NCBI GenBank assembly: GCA_938091805.1
Contig: CALKGV010000014.1
Location: 1 to 42,786, forward strand
Direction: 5' to 3'
DNA from: an uncultured archaeon
Lineage (GTDB): Archaea > Thermoproteota > Bathyarchaeia > Bathyarchaeales > DTEX01
Length of the DNA: 42,786 nucleotides
Shown one piece after another: positions 1-9,529 of this stretch. Below the pieces are notes generated by a model, which saw only the letters and a program-made list of their open reading frames with translations, did not search any database and was not told the origin of the DNA. Position numbers and translations under genes: made by a program. Positions within the stretch are counted from its first letter, which is position 1, and every line of letters begins with the position of its first letter.

Positions 1-214
1 TTGTTTTGCATGATTCCTTTCTCCTGGTCTTCATTATATCTCCGAACTCTACTGTTAGGGCTCCGAAGACTCCTTCCCCTACGCCCCTAAACCCATACAG
101 TAATTCATTAAAGACCATGTCCCTTATCCTAGATCCGTAGCTGCCGGGACTCATCTTTCCAGGCATAACATGCAGCACAACTAGACATAAGTCAATTATT
201 GGACACGCCCTTGT
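1..214 (-). mobile_element. Transposase C-terminal relic, cut by the window edge
   Basis: Hand translation of the minus strand gives about 70 codons open from a stop at 215-217 to the window edge. The readable part includes MPGKMSPGSYGSRIRDM, then NELLYGFRGVGEGVFGAL, then TVEFGDIMKTRRKES. The pattern R-x-x-x-E-x-x-F-x-x-L followed by a basic stretch resembles the region around the last acidic catalytic residue of IS4/IS5-type DDE transposases (recalled family pattern, not searched). There is no credible N-terminal half or start upstream, so it is probably a decayed insertion-sequence tail, though the rest may lie beyond the edge. It lies where rpoH would normally precede rpoB. Confidence 0.45.
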
Positions 215-342
215 TTAAGGCAAAGTTTATTAGTCTCATCCTATTGTTTACTTTTTTGCCCTTGCAATTATGGACGCGCAGCTACTGATGAATGAGGCGA
301 TTTAATGGGGGAAGTGTTAATCTTAATAATATGTACGTCGCG

Positions 343-350
343 TTTAAATA
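343..350 (+). promoter_or_regulatory. TATA box of the rpoB operon
   Basis: TTTAAATA lies about 25 bases upstream of a GGAGGG motif at 370-375. Transcription would then start close to position 370, leaving a leader of only about 15 bases that is almost entirely ribosome binding site. This is an inference from archaeal TATA-to-start spacing. Confidence 0.55.
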
Positions 351-386
351 AATCCCAAATATCTTTATTGGAGGGAACATGAAAGT

Positions 387-3300
387 TTGATTAATCTTAA
401 AGATTCCTTTCTGGTTATGAAAGCTTTCTTTGAGGAGAAGGGGCTAGTTAGGCAGCATCTTGACTCCTATAACGAGTTTGTCGAGCATGGTCTCCAGAAA
501 ATAATAGATGAAGTTAAAGAAATAGAGATTGAAGTTCCTGAGGGGCCGTATAAAATAAGGTTTGGCAGAATTTTCATTGCCCGTGAGACTGATAACGGGG
601 TTATTTACGGGCCATATGTTACTGAGGTTGATGGGACCCGCCATGAGATCTATCCTATGGAGGCGCGTCTAAGAAACCTAACGTATGCAATGCCCATATC
701 AGTTGAGATGATGCCTATCATAGGCGGCAGAGAGATGGATAAGGAGCTTGTTTATATAGGCGATCTGCCAACAATGCTTAAATCAAAATACTGTTATCTC
801 TCCAGCGTCTCCGAGGATGAATTAATTAGGCATGGTGAAGATCCGCTTGATCCCGGAGGTTACTTCATAATTAACGGGTCTGAGAGGGTTATTGTTGCCC
901 TTGAGGATTTAGCTCCCAACCGTATACTTGTCGATGTTGAAACTAAGGGAGCTACGCCAATTTATAGGGCTAAAATATTTTCGACAACTGTTGGTTTTAG
1001 GGCTAGAATTGAGATGCGCATGAAACCCAATGGCTCACTGCATGTTTCTATGCCCGGAGTTCCATCAGAAATACCCTTTGTTGTTCTTATGAGGGCGCTT
1101 GGTCTCGAATCCGATAAGGAAATAGCTGAAGCGGTTTCGCTAGATAAGGAAGTGCAGAGCGAGCTTGAACCATCATTTGAGGAGGCTGCCGACGTAAATA
1201 CCGTTGAAGATGCGCTTTTATTTATTGGGAACCGCGTAGCCCATGGGCAGGTTAAAAGCTACCGCCTTCAGAGGGCTGAGCAGCTCATGGACCAAAACTT
1301 CATGCCTCACATCGGAAGATCCTCCAGTAAAAGAATCGATAAGGCTTATCTGCTTGGTGAGATGGCCACTAGAATCATTGAACTTAAGCTCGGCAGACGT
1401 AAACCTGATGATAAAGATCATGTTAAAAATAAGCGGTTAAAGTTAGCTGGCCCGCTGCTTGCTGATTTATTCCGAATTGCATTCAGAAACCTGTGTCGTG
1501 ACATCAAATATCAGCTAGAGAGGATGGGTTCAAGGAAGCGCATGATAAGCGTTTCAATAGCTGTTAGACCTGGAATAATAACCGAGAAGATTCAGCATGC
1601 CCTAGCAACCGGCAATTGGGGCCGGGGGAAAGTTGGCATAACGCAATTACTTGATAGAACAAATCTCACATCAACATACAGTCATCTCCGAAGGTTACAG
1701 TCGCCGCTGAGCAGAAGCCAACCTAACTTTGAGGCTAGGGATCTGCATGCTACGCATTGGGGCAGGCTGTGTCCAAATGAAACCCCTGAGGGCGCGAACT
1801 GTGGATTAGTCAAGAATCTAGCGTTGTCGGCTTCAATATCCATAGGCGTAGACTCTGAAAGAGTTAAGCATGAGCTTTATAAGCGGGGCGTTGTTCCTCT
1901 ATCTGAAGCCGGCGAGTCGCTGAAGATTAATGGTGCAAAAGTTTTTGTGAACGGCGTCCCGGTGGGCTATCATGAGAATCCGGAAAGGCTAGTTTCGGAG
2001 TTGAGAAGGGCGAGGAGGAGAGGTGAGATCTCACCGGAAATTAATGTCGCCTACTTCTCAGAGGTTTACGGTGTTAAGCGTGAAGTCTACGTAAATTGTG
2101 ATGAGGGAAGAATACGTAGACCCTTGATTATAGTTGAGAACGGTGTGCCGAAGCTGCTGGAGGAACATATTGAGAAAATTGCTTCCAAGGAATGGGTTTG
2201 GAGCGACTTAATAAAACATGGCATAATTGAATATTTAGACGCCGAAGAGGAGGAGAACGCCTATATAGCGCTATACCCTGAAAGTATCACTCCTCAGCAT
2301 ACTCATCTAGAGCTGGCGCCGTACTTGATCCTTGGGATCTGCACGTCATTGATACCATACCCAGAGCACAACCAGTCTCCGCGCAACTCTTATGAGTCAG
2401 CAATGGCTAAGCAAGCTTTAGGCATATACGCAATTAACTTCCCCTTTAGAGTTGACTCACGTGCTCACATACTTCATTATCCGCAGAAGCCGCTGGTAAA
2501 AACTAAGCCGATGGAAATCATAGGTTACGATCTGCGCCCATCTGGGCAGAATTGCGTTGTAGCGGTTCTATCATATGAAGGATACAATATGGAGGATGCC
2601 ATAATCTTCAATAAGGCATCCATAGAGCGCGGTTTAGCCCGTTCCACATTCTATAGGCTTTATGAGGTTGAGTGCCGCCAATATTTAGGCGGGCTAAGGG
2701 ATCGCTTAGCAGTACCAGAACCTGGAACGAGAGGTTACAGAGGAGAGCAATATTACCGTCTTCTCGAACCAGATGGAATAGTAGGGCTTGAAGCGGAGGT
2801 TTCAGGCGGAGACGTTTTAATAGGTAGAATTAGCCCACCTAGGTTCCTTGAGGAATATAAGGAGTTTGAGACTAGGGGTCCGGCAATGAGGGATTCATCG
2901 ATTGAAATGAGACCTTCTGAAAATGGCGTGGTTGACGCTGTCTTCATAACTGAAACAAGTGAGGGAAACAGGCTGGTTAAGGTTAGAGTGCGGGATGAGC
3001 GAATACCGGAGTTGGGCGACAAATTCGCCTCCAGACATGGACAGAAGGGGGTTATAGGTATGATAGTGCCGCAGGAGGATATGCCATTTAGCGTAGATGG
3101 GCTTGTTCCCGACGTGATAATTAATCCACACGCTATGCCTTCAAGGATGACCATTGGGCAGTTCCTAGAATCCATGGCTGGCAAGATAGCGGCCTTAAGG
3201 GGCGAAGCCATGGATGGCACACCGTTCATCGGCAAGAGGCGCGGCGAAGCCTTGAAACGCATGCTGATAAACATGGGCTTTAGCTATACTGGGCGAGAGG

Positions 3301-3755
3301 TTCTGTACAATGGCGTAACCGGCGAGAAGTACGTGGCTGACATATTTATGGGCATTGTTTACTACCAAAAGTTGCATCACATGGTTGCTGACAAGATTCA
3401 TGCAAGAGCTAGAGGTCAAGTTCAAATGCTGACTAGGCAGCCGACTGAAGGACGGGCTAGAGGTGGTGGGCTACGCTTCGGTGAGATGGAAAGAGATTGC
3501 CTAATAGGGCACGGTGTAGCATTGCTTCTACAGGATAGGTTACTTGAAGAATCAGATAAATACGTGCTGCATGTTTGCGAAAACTGCGGCTTCATAGCAT
3601 ACTATGACATGAAACAGCGTAAGTACCTGTGCCACATCTGCGGAGATAAAGCCGAAATCTCGCCGGTTATAGTTTCATACGCATTCAAACTTCTCTTACA
3701 GGAGTTAATGAGCCTATGCATCGCACCTAGGCTTAAATTAAAGGAGAGGGCTTAA
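387..3755 (+). CDS. rpoB: DNA-directed RNA polymerase subunit B (unsplit B''/B')
   Basis: This is the second-largest RNA polymerase subunit, forming one side of the active-site cleft. The 1122-aa chain carries both halves that methanogens and halophiles split into B'' and B'. Signature blocks include WGRLCPNETPEG near residue 458, GYNMEDAIIFN near 732, RHGQKG, and a C-terminal zinc knuckle with C1064, C1067, C1082 and C1085. The start is TTG at 387, which gives MINLKDSF. GGAGGG at 370-375 also precedes an out-of-frame ATG at 379 that stops after three codons, overlapping the TTG. An internal ATG at 417 would remove conserved-looking N-terminal sequence. rpoA follows after one base. The usual upstream rpoH is absent. 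Confidence 0.98.
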   Translation: MINLKDSFLVMKAFFEEKGLVRQHLDSYNEFVEHGLQKIIDEVKEIEIEVPEGPYKIRFGRIFIARETDNGVIYGPYVTEVDGTRHEIYPMEARLRNLTYAMPISVEMMPIIGGREMDKELVYIGDLPTMLKSKYCYLSSVSEDELIRHGEDPLDPGGYFIINGSERVIVALEDLAPNRILVDVETKGATPIYRAKIFSTTVGFRARIEMRMKPNGSLHVSMPGVPSEIPFVVLMRALGLESDKEIAEAVSLDKEVQSELEPSFEEAADVNTVEDALLFIGNRVAHGQVKSYRLQRAEQLMDQNFMPHIGRSSSKRIDKAYLLGEMATRIIELKLGRRKPDDKDHVKNKRLKLAGPLLADLFRIAFRNLCRDIKYQLERMGSRKRMISVSIAVRPGIITEKIQHALATGNWGRGKVGITQLLDRTNLTSTYSHLRRLQSPLSRSQPNFEARDLHATHWGRLCPNETPEGANCGLVKNLALSASISIGVDSERVKHELYKRGVVPLSEAGESLKINGAKVFVNGVPVGYHENPERLVSELRRARRRGEISPEINVAYFSEVYGVKREVYVNCDEGRIRRPLIIVENGVPKLLEEHIEKIASKEWVWSDLIKHGIIEYLDAEEEENAYIALYPESITPQHTHLELAPYLILGICTSLIPYPEHNQSPRNSYESAMAKQALGIYAINFPFRVDSRAHILHYPQKPLVKTKPMEIIGYDLRPSGQNCVVAVLSYEGYNMEDAIIFNKASIERGLARSTFYRLYEVECRQYLGGLRDRLAVPEPGTRGYRGEQYYRLLEPDGIVGLEAEVSGGDVLIGRISPPRFLEEYKEFETRGPAMRDSSIEMRPSENGVVDAVFITETSEGNRLVKVRVRDERIPELGDKFASRHGQKGVIGMIVPQEDMPFSVDGLVPDVIINPHAMPSRMTIGQFLESMAGKIAALRGEAMDGTPFIGKRRGEALKRMLINMGFSYTGREVLYNGVTGEKYVADIFMGIVYYQKLHHMVADKIHARARGQVQMLTRQPTEGRARGGGLRFGEMERDCLIGHGVALLLQDRLLEESDKYVLHVCENCGFIAYYDMKQRKYLCHICGDKAEISPVIVSYAFKLLLQELMSLCIAPRLKLKERA

Positions 3756-3756
3756 A

Positions 3757-6700
3757 ATGGCAGTTGAAGAAGCATACTATAAAATAATAGATCAGATAGG
3801 TTTCGGAATACTCTCACCACAAGAAATAAGGAAGATGTCTGTTGTTGAAATTCAAACAGCTGACACCTACGATGAGGATGGGGCAGTAATACCATCCGGG
3901 CTTATGGATAGCCAACTAGGTGTTCTTGAGCCTGGGCAGCGTTGTAGGACCTGCGGAAATACATCAGTAAGGTGTCCCGGACATTTTGGACATATTGAGC
4001 TTGCAGTTCCAATAATCCACGTTGAGTTCACAGAAGTAATATATAATCTTCTCCAAGCAATATGTAGGAACTGTGGGCGCGTGCTGCTTCCCGAGAAAAC
4101 GGTTAAATCTCTTAAGGCTAGGATGGAAAGGCTACGTAAATTAATTGGCATCGTGCCAGCCTCGTTCTATAATAGGGTTTTTGAAGAGGCGAAACGGAAT
4201 CGAGAATGCCCATACTGCGGCGCCAAGCAATACAAAATAGAATTCGTTAAGCCAACGATCTTCCACGAGTACGCGGAGAAAGAAGGCTCCCGGCGTTTAA
4301 CTGCAAACATGATACGTGAAAGATTTGAGAGGATATCCGACGAGGACCTTGAGCTTCTGGGCTTCGATCCGAAAAATGCACGCCCAGAATGGATGATACT
4401 TCAGGTTTTACCGGTTCCACCGGTCTATGTTAGGCCATCTATAACGCTTGAGTCGGGAATAAGATCTGAAGATGATTTAACGCATAAACTTGTTGATATA
4501 GTCCGGATAAATCAACGTCTTAAGGAGAACATAGAGGCCGGTGCGCCAACGCTTATAATCCAGGACTTATCTGAGCTTTTAGAGTATCATGTTACCACAT
4601 ATTTTAATAATGAATCATCTGGTATACCGCCCTCCAGACATCGATCTGGAAGAGCCCTGAAAACGCTGTCCCAACGCTTAAAGGGGAAAGAGGGCAGGTT
4701 CAGAAGCAATCTATCCGGCAAGAGGGTTGATTTCTCAGCCCGAACCGTTATCAGCCCGGACTCAAACCTAGATGTAAACGAGGTTGGTGTGCCAATAAGC
4801 GTGGCTATGAGATTAACCTTACCGGAGAAGGTCACCCCATGGAACATTGAAAGATTACGTGAACTTGTGAAAAACGGTCCGGATAAATATCCGGGCGCAC
4901 TATATATTGTCAGGCCTGATGGGAAACGTGTTAGGCTAGAGTTTGTCACAGATAGAGATAAACTGGCGGAGGCCCTTGAGCCGGGCTTCATCGTCGAGAG
5001 ACATCTGCAGAATGGTGATATAGTAATTTTTAACAGGCAGCCATCATTGCATAGGATGTCTATAATGGCTCATTACGTTAAGGTTCTTCCATATAAGACT
5101 TTTAGGCTTCACCTATGCGTCTGTCCACCATATAACGCCGATTTTGATGGGGACGAAATGAATCTTCATGTTCCGCAAAGCGAGGAGGCTCAGACCGAAG
5201 CCCGCCTCCTCATGCAGGTTCAAGATCACATATTATCGCCGAGGTTTGGAGGTCCAATAATAGGTGCCATAAGAGACTTTATAACAGCCTCTTTCCTCTT
5301 AACTCAAAAATCAACATTTCTAGACAAAAAGGAAGTATGTGAATTATTAGCGGCTGCTGAATATGATGGTCCCCTCCCTGAACCGGCTATTAAGGAGCCC
5401 AAACCCTTATGGACCGGTAAGCAAATATTCAGCTTATTCCTCCCGAAGGATTTCAGCTATACGCTTAAGGCCAGCGTTTGTAGAAGCTGCGAGCAATGCT
5501 TGAAAGAGGATTGCCCATACGATGCTTACGTTGTCATTAAGAATGGTGTTCTAATTAGAGGCGTAATTGATAAAAACTCCATAGGCGCTGAGAAATCAGA
5601 GAGCCTTCTCCATAGAATAATAAAGGATTATGGAACTGAAGCGGGTAGAAAATTCCTTAATCAAATCAGCCACCTTCTTACAAGATTCATGACGATGCGC
5701 GGCTTCACATATTCCTTCGAGGAGCTTGATCTTTCTGCCGAAGCCAAGCGGAAAATACGCCAAATAGTGAAAACAGCCGAGAAGAGAATAGCTGAATTCA
5801 CTAAAGCCCTACGAGATGGGACTCTTGAGCGGCTTCCAGGCCAGTCCCTCATAGACTCATTTGAACTGTACGTCATGAATGAGCTGGCTGAGGCTAGGGA
5901 GAAGGCTGGTAAAATAGCTGAGGAAGATCTTGAGATCAATAATTCAGGCATAATAATGACTAAGACTGGCGCTAGGGGTTCAACGCTTAATATAGGACAG
6001 ATGACTGCAATATTAGGTCAGCAATCAATACGTGGCAAACGTATTATACGCGGATACCTAGAGAGGGCTTTACCACATTTTGAACTTGGTGATCCATTTC
6101 CTAAGGCGAGAGGCTTCGTATATTCATCATATAGGGATGGTTTGGATCCGATTGAATTCTTCTTCCACGCTATGGGTGGGCGCGAAGGCCTAGTGGACAC
6201 AGCCGTTAGAACCCAGCAGAGCGGATACATGCAGAGAAGATTGATTAACGCATTGGAGCACCTGCGTGTTGAATACGATGGAACAGTAAGAAATCCCCTA
6301 GGTGAAATCATACAATTCAAGTATGGTGAGGATGGTGTTGATCCAGCTAAAAGCGATCATGGTAAGGCTGTTAATGTTAGCAGACTTATTGAGCAGGTTA
6401 AACTCATGATTGAGTGGGGAGAGCCCGCAACAAAAGAGCATATTGAGGAGCAGATAAATAATGTTAAAGAGGAGCTAACGCCGCTTCTGGTCCGTGAGCT
6501 CCTAGATGGATTGGTGAGCTCTGGCCTTAGTGAGGAGGGTGTAGACTTAGCGGTTAATTTGGCTCTAGAACGTTATAGGAAAGCTCTTGTTGAACCTGGA
6601 GAAGCGGTTGGTATAATTGCAGCTCAATCTATCGGCGAGCCCGGTACTCAGATGACTCTGAGAACCTTCCACTATGCTGGTGTAAGGGAACAGAATGTTA

Positions 6701-7599
6701 CGCTTGGGTTACCGCGCTTAATAGAAATAGTTGATGCGAGAAGGGAACCATCAACACCAATAATGACCATCTATTTAGATGAGGAGCATAGGAAGAGTAG
6801 GGAGAAGGCGACAGAGGTTGCCCGAAATATTCTCTACACAACGATAGAGGATATTTCTGAGGCAATTTACATAAACCCTGAAACTGGAGGGATAATTGTT
6901 AAATTCGACAAGCGCAGAATGGATGAGCGCGGTATAACGATGGATGATCTAAACAATATCATTAATATGCCGACCTGCTCCCTGAAGTTTGAAGAAAACA
7001 CGCTGTTCATTGAGCCCAAGAAGAAGATGGATGTAAAGAAGCTTCTAAGCAAAGTTTCATCTTATCATATAGGGGGCATAAGCGGCATACGAAGAGTCTA
7101 TGTGACTGAAGAAGAGGGCGAATGGATTATAAGAACCGACGGTTCTAATCTGCCGAGGGTTCTAGAGGTCATAGGCGTTGACCCCACTAGAACAACCACA
7201 AACAATTTACATGAAATAGAAAGGACGTTGGGCGTGGAGGCTGCCAGAAACGCCATAGTAGAAGAAGCGATGAGCGTACTTGAGGAGCAGGGTTTGGACG
7301 TTGACATAAGGCACATAATGCTTGTAGCTGATATAATGACGGCGACAGGCAGCATTAGGCAGATAGGGCGGCACGGAGTTAGTGGTGGAAAACCAAGCGT
7401 TCTTGCAAGAGCAGCCTTCGAAATAACAGTTCCAAACATTGTTGAGGCTGCCATTAAAGGGGAAGTCGATCCATTAAAAGGCGTAACTGAAAACGTTATA
7501 ATCGGGCAGACCATCCCGATAGGAACGGGGCTGGTTGAAATTTATATGAGGGCTCCCTCAGCAACTGTAAGCAAGGAGGGCGATGAAAAAGTTGAGTAG
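3757..7599 (+). CDS. rpoA: DNA-directed RNA polymerase subunit A (A' and A'' in one chain)
   Basis: This is the largest RNA polymerase subunit and carries the catalytic centre. At 1280 aa it joins the A' and A'' parts that most archaea encode separately. Zinc ligands C63, C66, C73 and H76 are visible near the N-terminus, with two more CxxC pairs near residues 107 and 150. The magnesium-binding NADFDGDEMN motif has its three Asp at 462, 464 and 466. The A''-type segment includes GEAVGIIAAQSIGEPGTQMT starting near residue 948, with no stop or restart between the halves. A further four-Cys cluster (C575, C578, C581, C586) may bind zinc. ATG at 3757 follows a GGAGAGGG site. The end overlaps rpl30e by 17 bases, suggesting translational coupling. 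Confidence 0.98.
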   Translation: MAVEEAYYKIIDQIGFGILSPQEIRKMSVVEIQTADTYDEDGAVIPSGLMDSQLGVLEPGQRCRTCGNTSVRCPGHFGHIELAVPIIHVEFTEVIYNLLQAICRNCGRVLLPEKTVKSLKARMERLRKLIGIVPASFYNRVFEEAKRNRECPYCGAKQYKIEFVKPTIFHEYAEKEGSRRLTANMIRERFERISDEDLELLGFDPKNARPEWMILQVLPVPPVYVRPSITLESGIRSEDDLTHKLVDIVRINQRLKENIEAGAPTLIIQDLSELLEYHVTTYFNNESSGIPPSRHRSGRALKTLSQRLKGKEGRFRSNLSGKRVDFSARTVISPDSNLDVNEVGVPISVAMRLTLPEKVTPWNIERLRELVKNGPDKYPGALYIVRPDGKRVRLEFVTDRDKLAEALEPGFIVERHLQNGDIVIFNRQPSLHRMSIMAHYVKVLPYKTFRLHLCVCPPYNADFDGDEMNLHVPQSEEAQTEARLLMQVQDHILSPRFGGPIIGAIRDFITASFLLTQKSTFLDKKEVCELLAAAEYDGPLPEPAIKEPKPLWTGKQIFSLFLPKDFSYTLKASVCRSCEQCLKEDCPYDAYVVIKNGVLIRGVIDKNSIGAEKSESLLHRIIKDYGTEAGRKFLNQISHLLTRFMTMRGFTYSFEELDLSAEAKRKIRQIVKTAEKRIAEFTKALRDGTLERLPGQSLIDSFELYVMNELAEAREKAGKIAEEDLEINNSGIIMTKTGARGSTLNIGQMTAILGQQSIRGKRIIRGYLERALPHFELGDPFPKARGFVYSSYRDGLDPIEFFFHAMGGREGLVDTAVRTQQSGYMQRRLINALEHLRVEYDGTVRNPLGEIIQFKYGEDGVDPAKSDHGKAVNVSRLIEQVKLMIEWGEPATKEHIEEQINNVKEELTPLLVRELLDGLVSSGLSEEGVDLAVNLALERYRKALVEPGEAVGIIAAQSIGEPGTQMTLRTFHYAGVREQNVTLGLPRLIEIVDARREPSTPIMTIYLDEEHRKSREKATEVARNILYTTIEDISEAIYINPETGGIIVKFDKRRMDERGITMDDLNNIINMPTCSLKFEENTLFIEPKKKMDVKKLLSKVSSYHIGGISGIRRVYVTEEEGEWIIRTDGSNLPRVLEVIGVDPTRTTTNNLHEIERTLGVEAARNAIVEEAMSVLEEQGLDVDIRHIMLVADIMTATGSIRQIGRHGVSGGKPSVLARAAFEITVPNIVEAAIKGEVDPLKGVTENVIIGQTIPIGTGLVEIYMRAPSATVSKEGDEKVE

Positions 7600-7918
7600 T
7601 CCCAGTAAGAGCGACATTGATAAATCTCTAAGTATAGCCGTTAGATCCGGAAAAATTTTATTTGGGTCAAACGTTACTATAAAAAACGTTATGGCCGGGA
7701 GGGTTAGACTCGTAATTGTAGCGCGTAACTGTCCAAGCGATATGCGTGAAAAAATAAAATACTATTGTAAACTATCGAGCACCCCGTTTATTGAATATCC
7801 CGGCTCAAGTCTGGATCTTGGTGCAGCCTGCAGAAAACCCTTTCTAGTCGCTTCTTTGGCAGTAAGAGATCCCGGTGATTCCGATATACTCAAATTCTCG
7901 GGTGGTGAAAATGTCTAG
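7583..7918 (+). CDS. rpl30e: Ribosomal protein L30e
   Basis: This is a 111-aa member of the L7Ae/L30e RNA-binding family and a large-subunit ribosomal protein. The N-terminal DIDKSLSIAVRSGKILFGSN and the central RLVIVARNCP are typical of L30e. Its position between rpoA and nusA is the conserved archaeal order and supports the call over a stand-alone L7Ae. ATG at 7583 lies inside the end of rpoA, and the stop overlaps the start of nusA by 8 bases. Confidence 0.93.
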   Translation: MKKLSSPSKSDIDKSLSIAVRSGKILFGSNVTIKNVMAGRVRLVIVARNCPSDMREKIKYYCKLSSTPFIEYPGSSLDLGAACRKPFLVASLAVRDPGDSDILKFSGGENV

Positions 7919-8348
7919 GGGAATACGTTTCACTAATGAGGAACTGAAATATATAGCGCTTTTTGAAAGCCTGACAGGTGCAAGCGTTAGGGACTGCATA
8001 ATTGACAGCCAATTCGATAGAATAATCTTTGTAGTTAAAGAAGGTGAGGCTGGATTAGCAATAGGCAAAGGTGGAAAGAACATAGCGCTTCTTGAAAAGA
8101 TGACTGGTAAAAAATACGAGATAGTTGAATTTTCCGATGATCCAGTTCAGCTAATAAAGAATGCCTTGAAGCCTGCGAAGGTGAAGGAAGTGCGGCTAAC
8201 CAAGAAACCTGATGGAAATACCATCGCTGTCGTTGCAGTGGATTATAAGGATAAAGGTATGGCTATTGGCAAGAATGGTAGAAACGCTGAGAAATTAAGG
8301 TTTCTTGCAAAGCGATATTTTCAGATAAGCAGCGTCTTTATTGTTTAA
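7911..8348 (+). CDS. nusA: NusA-like KH-domain transcription factor
   Basis: This is the short archaeal NusA relative, made of two KH RNA-binding domains without the S1 and C-terminal repeats of the bacterial protein. The glycine-rich KH loops are visible as AIGKGGKN near residue 52 and AIGKNGRN near residue 118. ATG at 7911 gives MSRGIRFTNEEL, the usual N-terminus, and 145 aa. A GTG at 7875 would add 12 residues overlapping L30e and is unlikely. GGTG at 7901-7907 serves as ribosome binding site. The gene belongs to the RNA polymerase operon and probably acts in elongation or termination, although the archaeal role is poorly known. Confidence 0.92.
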   Translation: MSRGIRFTNEELKYIALFESLTGASVRDCIIDSQFDRIIFVVKEGEAGLAIGKGGKNIALLEKMTGKKYEIVEFSDDPVQLIKNALKPAKVKEVRLTKKPDGNTIAVVAVDYKDKGMAIGKNGRNAEKLRFLAKRYFQISSVFIV

Positions 8349-8380
8349 GTAGGAAAAAAATTAAACGTCAGAACAAAACA

Positions 8381-8388
8381 TTTATAAT
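8381..8388 (+). promoter_or_regulatory. Candidate TATA box before rps12
   Basis: TTTATAAT lies in the 84-base gap between nusA and rps12, about 50 bases before the rps12 start and preceded by an A-rich stretch. It could provide a separate promoter for rps12 within the RNA polymerase operon. Confidence 0.45.
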
Positions 8389-8432
8389 GGGAAATATTAA
8401 TTTGGCAATATAGCGCGCGAGGTTAATTGGCT

Positions 8433-8870
8433 ATGGGAAAATCGCCTAATGGCGAATTCGCTGCAAGAAAGCTAGTCAGGAATAGAAAGAAGTGGCGATG
8501 GAGGAGCATATACTATAAGCGGCGCATGCTGATGTTGGATGTTAAAGCCGATCCTCTTGAGGGCGCCCCAATGGCCCGTGGAATAGTTATCGAAAAAGTC
8601 GGGCGGGAAAGTAAGCAGCCAAACAGCGCCATACGAAAATGCGTAAGAGTTCAACTAATAAAGAATGGTAAGGTTGTAACAGCTTTTCTTCCAGGCGACG
8701 GGGCGTTAAACGTTATTGACGAGCATGATGAGGTGACAATTGAGGGAATAGGCGGCTCGAGGGGTAGATCAATGGGAGACATTCCCGGAGTCAGATGGAA
8801 GGTAGTTACAGTTAACGGGGTTTCCCTTAAAGATCTAGTTATTGGAAGAAAAGAGAAACCTCGACGCTAA
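8433..8870 (+). CDS. rps12: Ribosomal protein S12 (uS12)
   Basis: This small-subunit protein lies at the decoding centre. The sequence has the archaeal-type start [14 protein letters not shown], then [20 protein letters not shown] and the loop [15 protein letters not shown], covering the full family length at 145 aa. ATG at 8433 is chosen over TTG at 8427 because GAGGT at 8419-8423 is 9 bases from the ATG but only 3 from the TTG. In most archaea rps7 and elongation-factor genes follow. Here the next gene is on the other strand 28 bases away, so the conserved str-type cluster ends at this point. Confidence 0.96.
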   Translation: MGKSPNGEFAARKLVRNRKKWRWRSIYYKRRMLMLDVKADPLEGAPMARGIVIEKVGRESKQPNSAIRKCVRVQLIKNGKVVTAFLPGDGALNVIDEHDEVTIEGIGGSRGRSMGDIPGVRWKVVTVNGVSLKDLVIGRKEKPRR

Positions 8871-8898
8871 AACGCGTATTTACTTTAAGTATCTTTTA

Positions 8899-9363
8899 TC
8901 ACCATATGTCTGAATATTCCTCAAGAAGCGTATCTATAATTTCATCTCTCTCAGCTTCCGCCGTGTATTCTATTGGAAAATGCTTTCTTAATGGCATTAT
9001 TAGAAAATGTATTATCCTGTTTATCGCATCATCCCATATTTCAATCATATCCTTCTTCGCTTTCAGCAGCGAATGCCCTTGTATAACCGCGTAAATGTCA
9101 TCAAAGCCTATGCTTGTCTTTGACATAAATATGCAGTCACCAAGTTTCAACGCGCATATGTCCAGTCTCTCCTCAGCTATGTAGTTTCTTACGAGTCTAT
9201 AAACATGGTCTATATCGATCTTTATATCGGATATCACGCCGTAATCACTGTCGGTCATTAAAAAGCTCTTTATTAATACTTCGATTAGCTTAGATATGTT
9301 TGTCTCATCCTCTATGAACTCGCCCTCAATTCTCTTTCTTAAAGAGTTTTTTTGAAGGGGCAT
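8899..9363 (-). CDS. Hypothetical protein, 154 aa
   Basis: I do not recognise this family. It is an acidic soluble protein rich in Ile, Asp and Glu, with no signal peptide, membrane segment or metal-binding Cys cluster. The N-terminus is basic (MPLQKNSLRKRIEGEF), followed by apparently helical stretches. It lies convergent to rps12 and downstream of the radical SAM gene with a 166-base AT-rich gap, so it probably has its own promoter. No ribosome binding site is obvious before the ATG at 9363. It reads as coding because the frame stays open for 154 codons with ordinary codon use, but its role is unknown. Confidence 0.6.
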   Translation of the reverse strand: MPLQKNSLRKRIEGEFIEDETNISKLIEVLIKSFLMTDSDYGVISDIKIDIDHVYRLVRNYIAEERLDICALKLGDCIFMSKTSIGFDDIYAVIQGHSLLKAKKDMIEIWDDAINRIIHFLIMPLRKHFPIEYTAEAERDEIIDTLLEEYSDIW

Positions 9364-9497
9364 GTCTTCTTCACTCTGCCCAAAATTGTCGATGATCTAA
9401 TAAAATTTCTGTGATTAGAAATAAAAGTCTATTGAAAAAATATTTGCCGCAAAAATATGCTTATAATAAGTATTTTATCATCTATTTAATGCTTAAT

Positions 9498-9526
9498 TCT
9501 TAAGAGTTTATAAACTTAGAATTTTT
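9498..9526. repeat. AT-rich palindrome around a TATA-like core
   Basis: AGTTTATAAACT at 9505-9516 is a perfect 12-base palindrome, with partly matching TTCT and AGAA flanks and a run of T after it. It lies just past the stop of the radical SAM gene and upstream of the 154-aa gene, both on the minus strand. It may be a TATA box or regulator site for the latter or part of a transcript end; the sequence cannot separate these. Confidence 0.35.
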
Positions 9527-9529
9527 TAA

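Noticed and set aside
2753-3274. Long 173-aa minus-strand ORF
   Set aside because: Antisense to conserved rpoB sequence; Ser/Pro-rich composition typical of a shadow frame.
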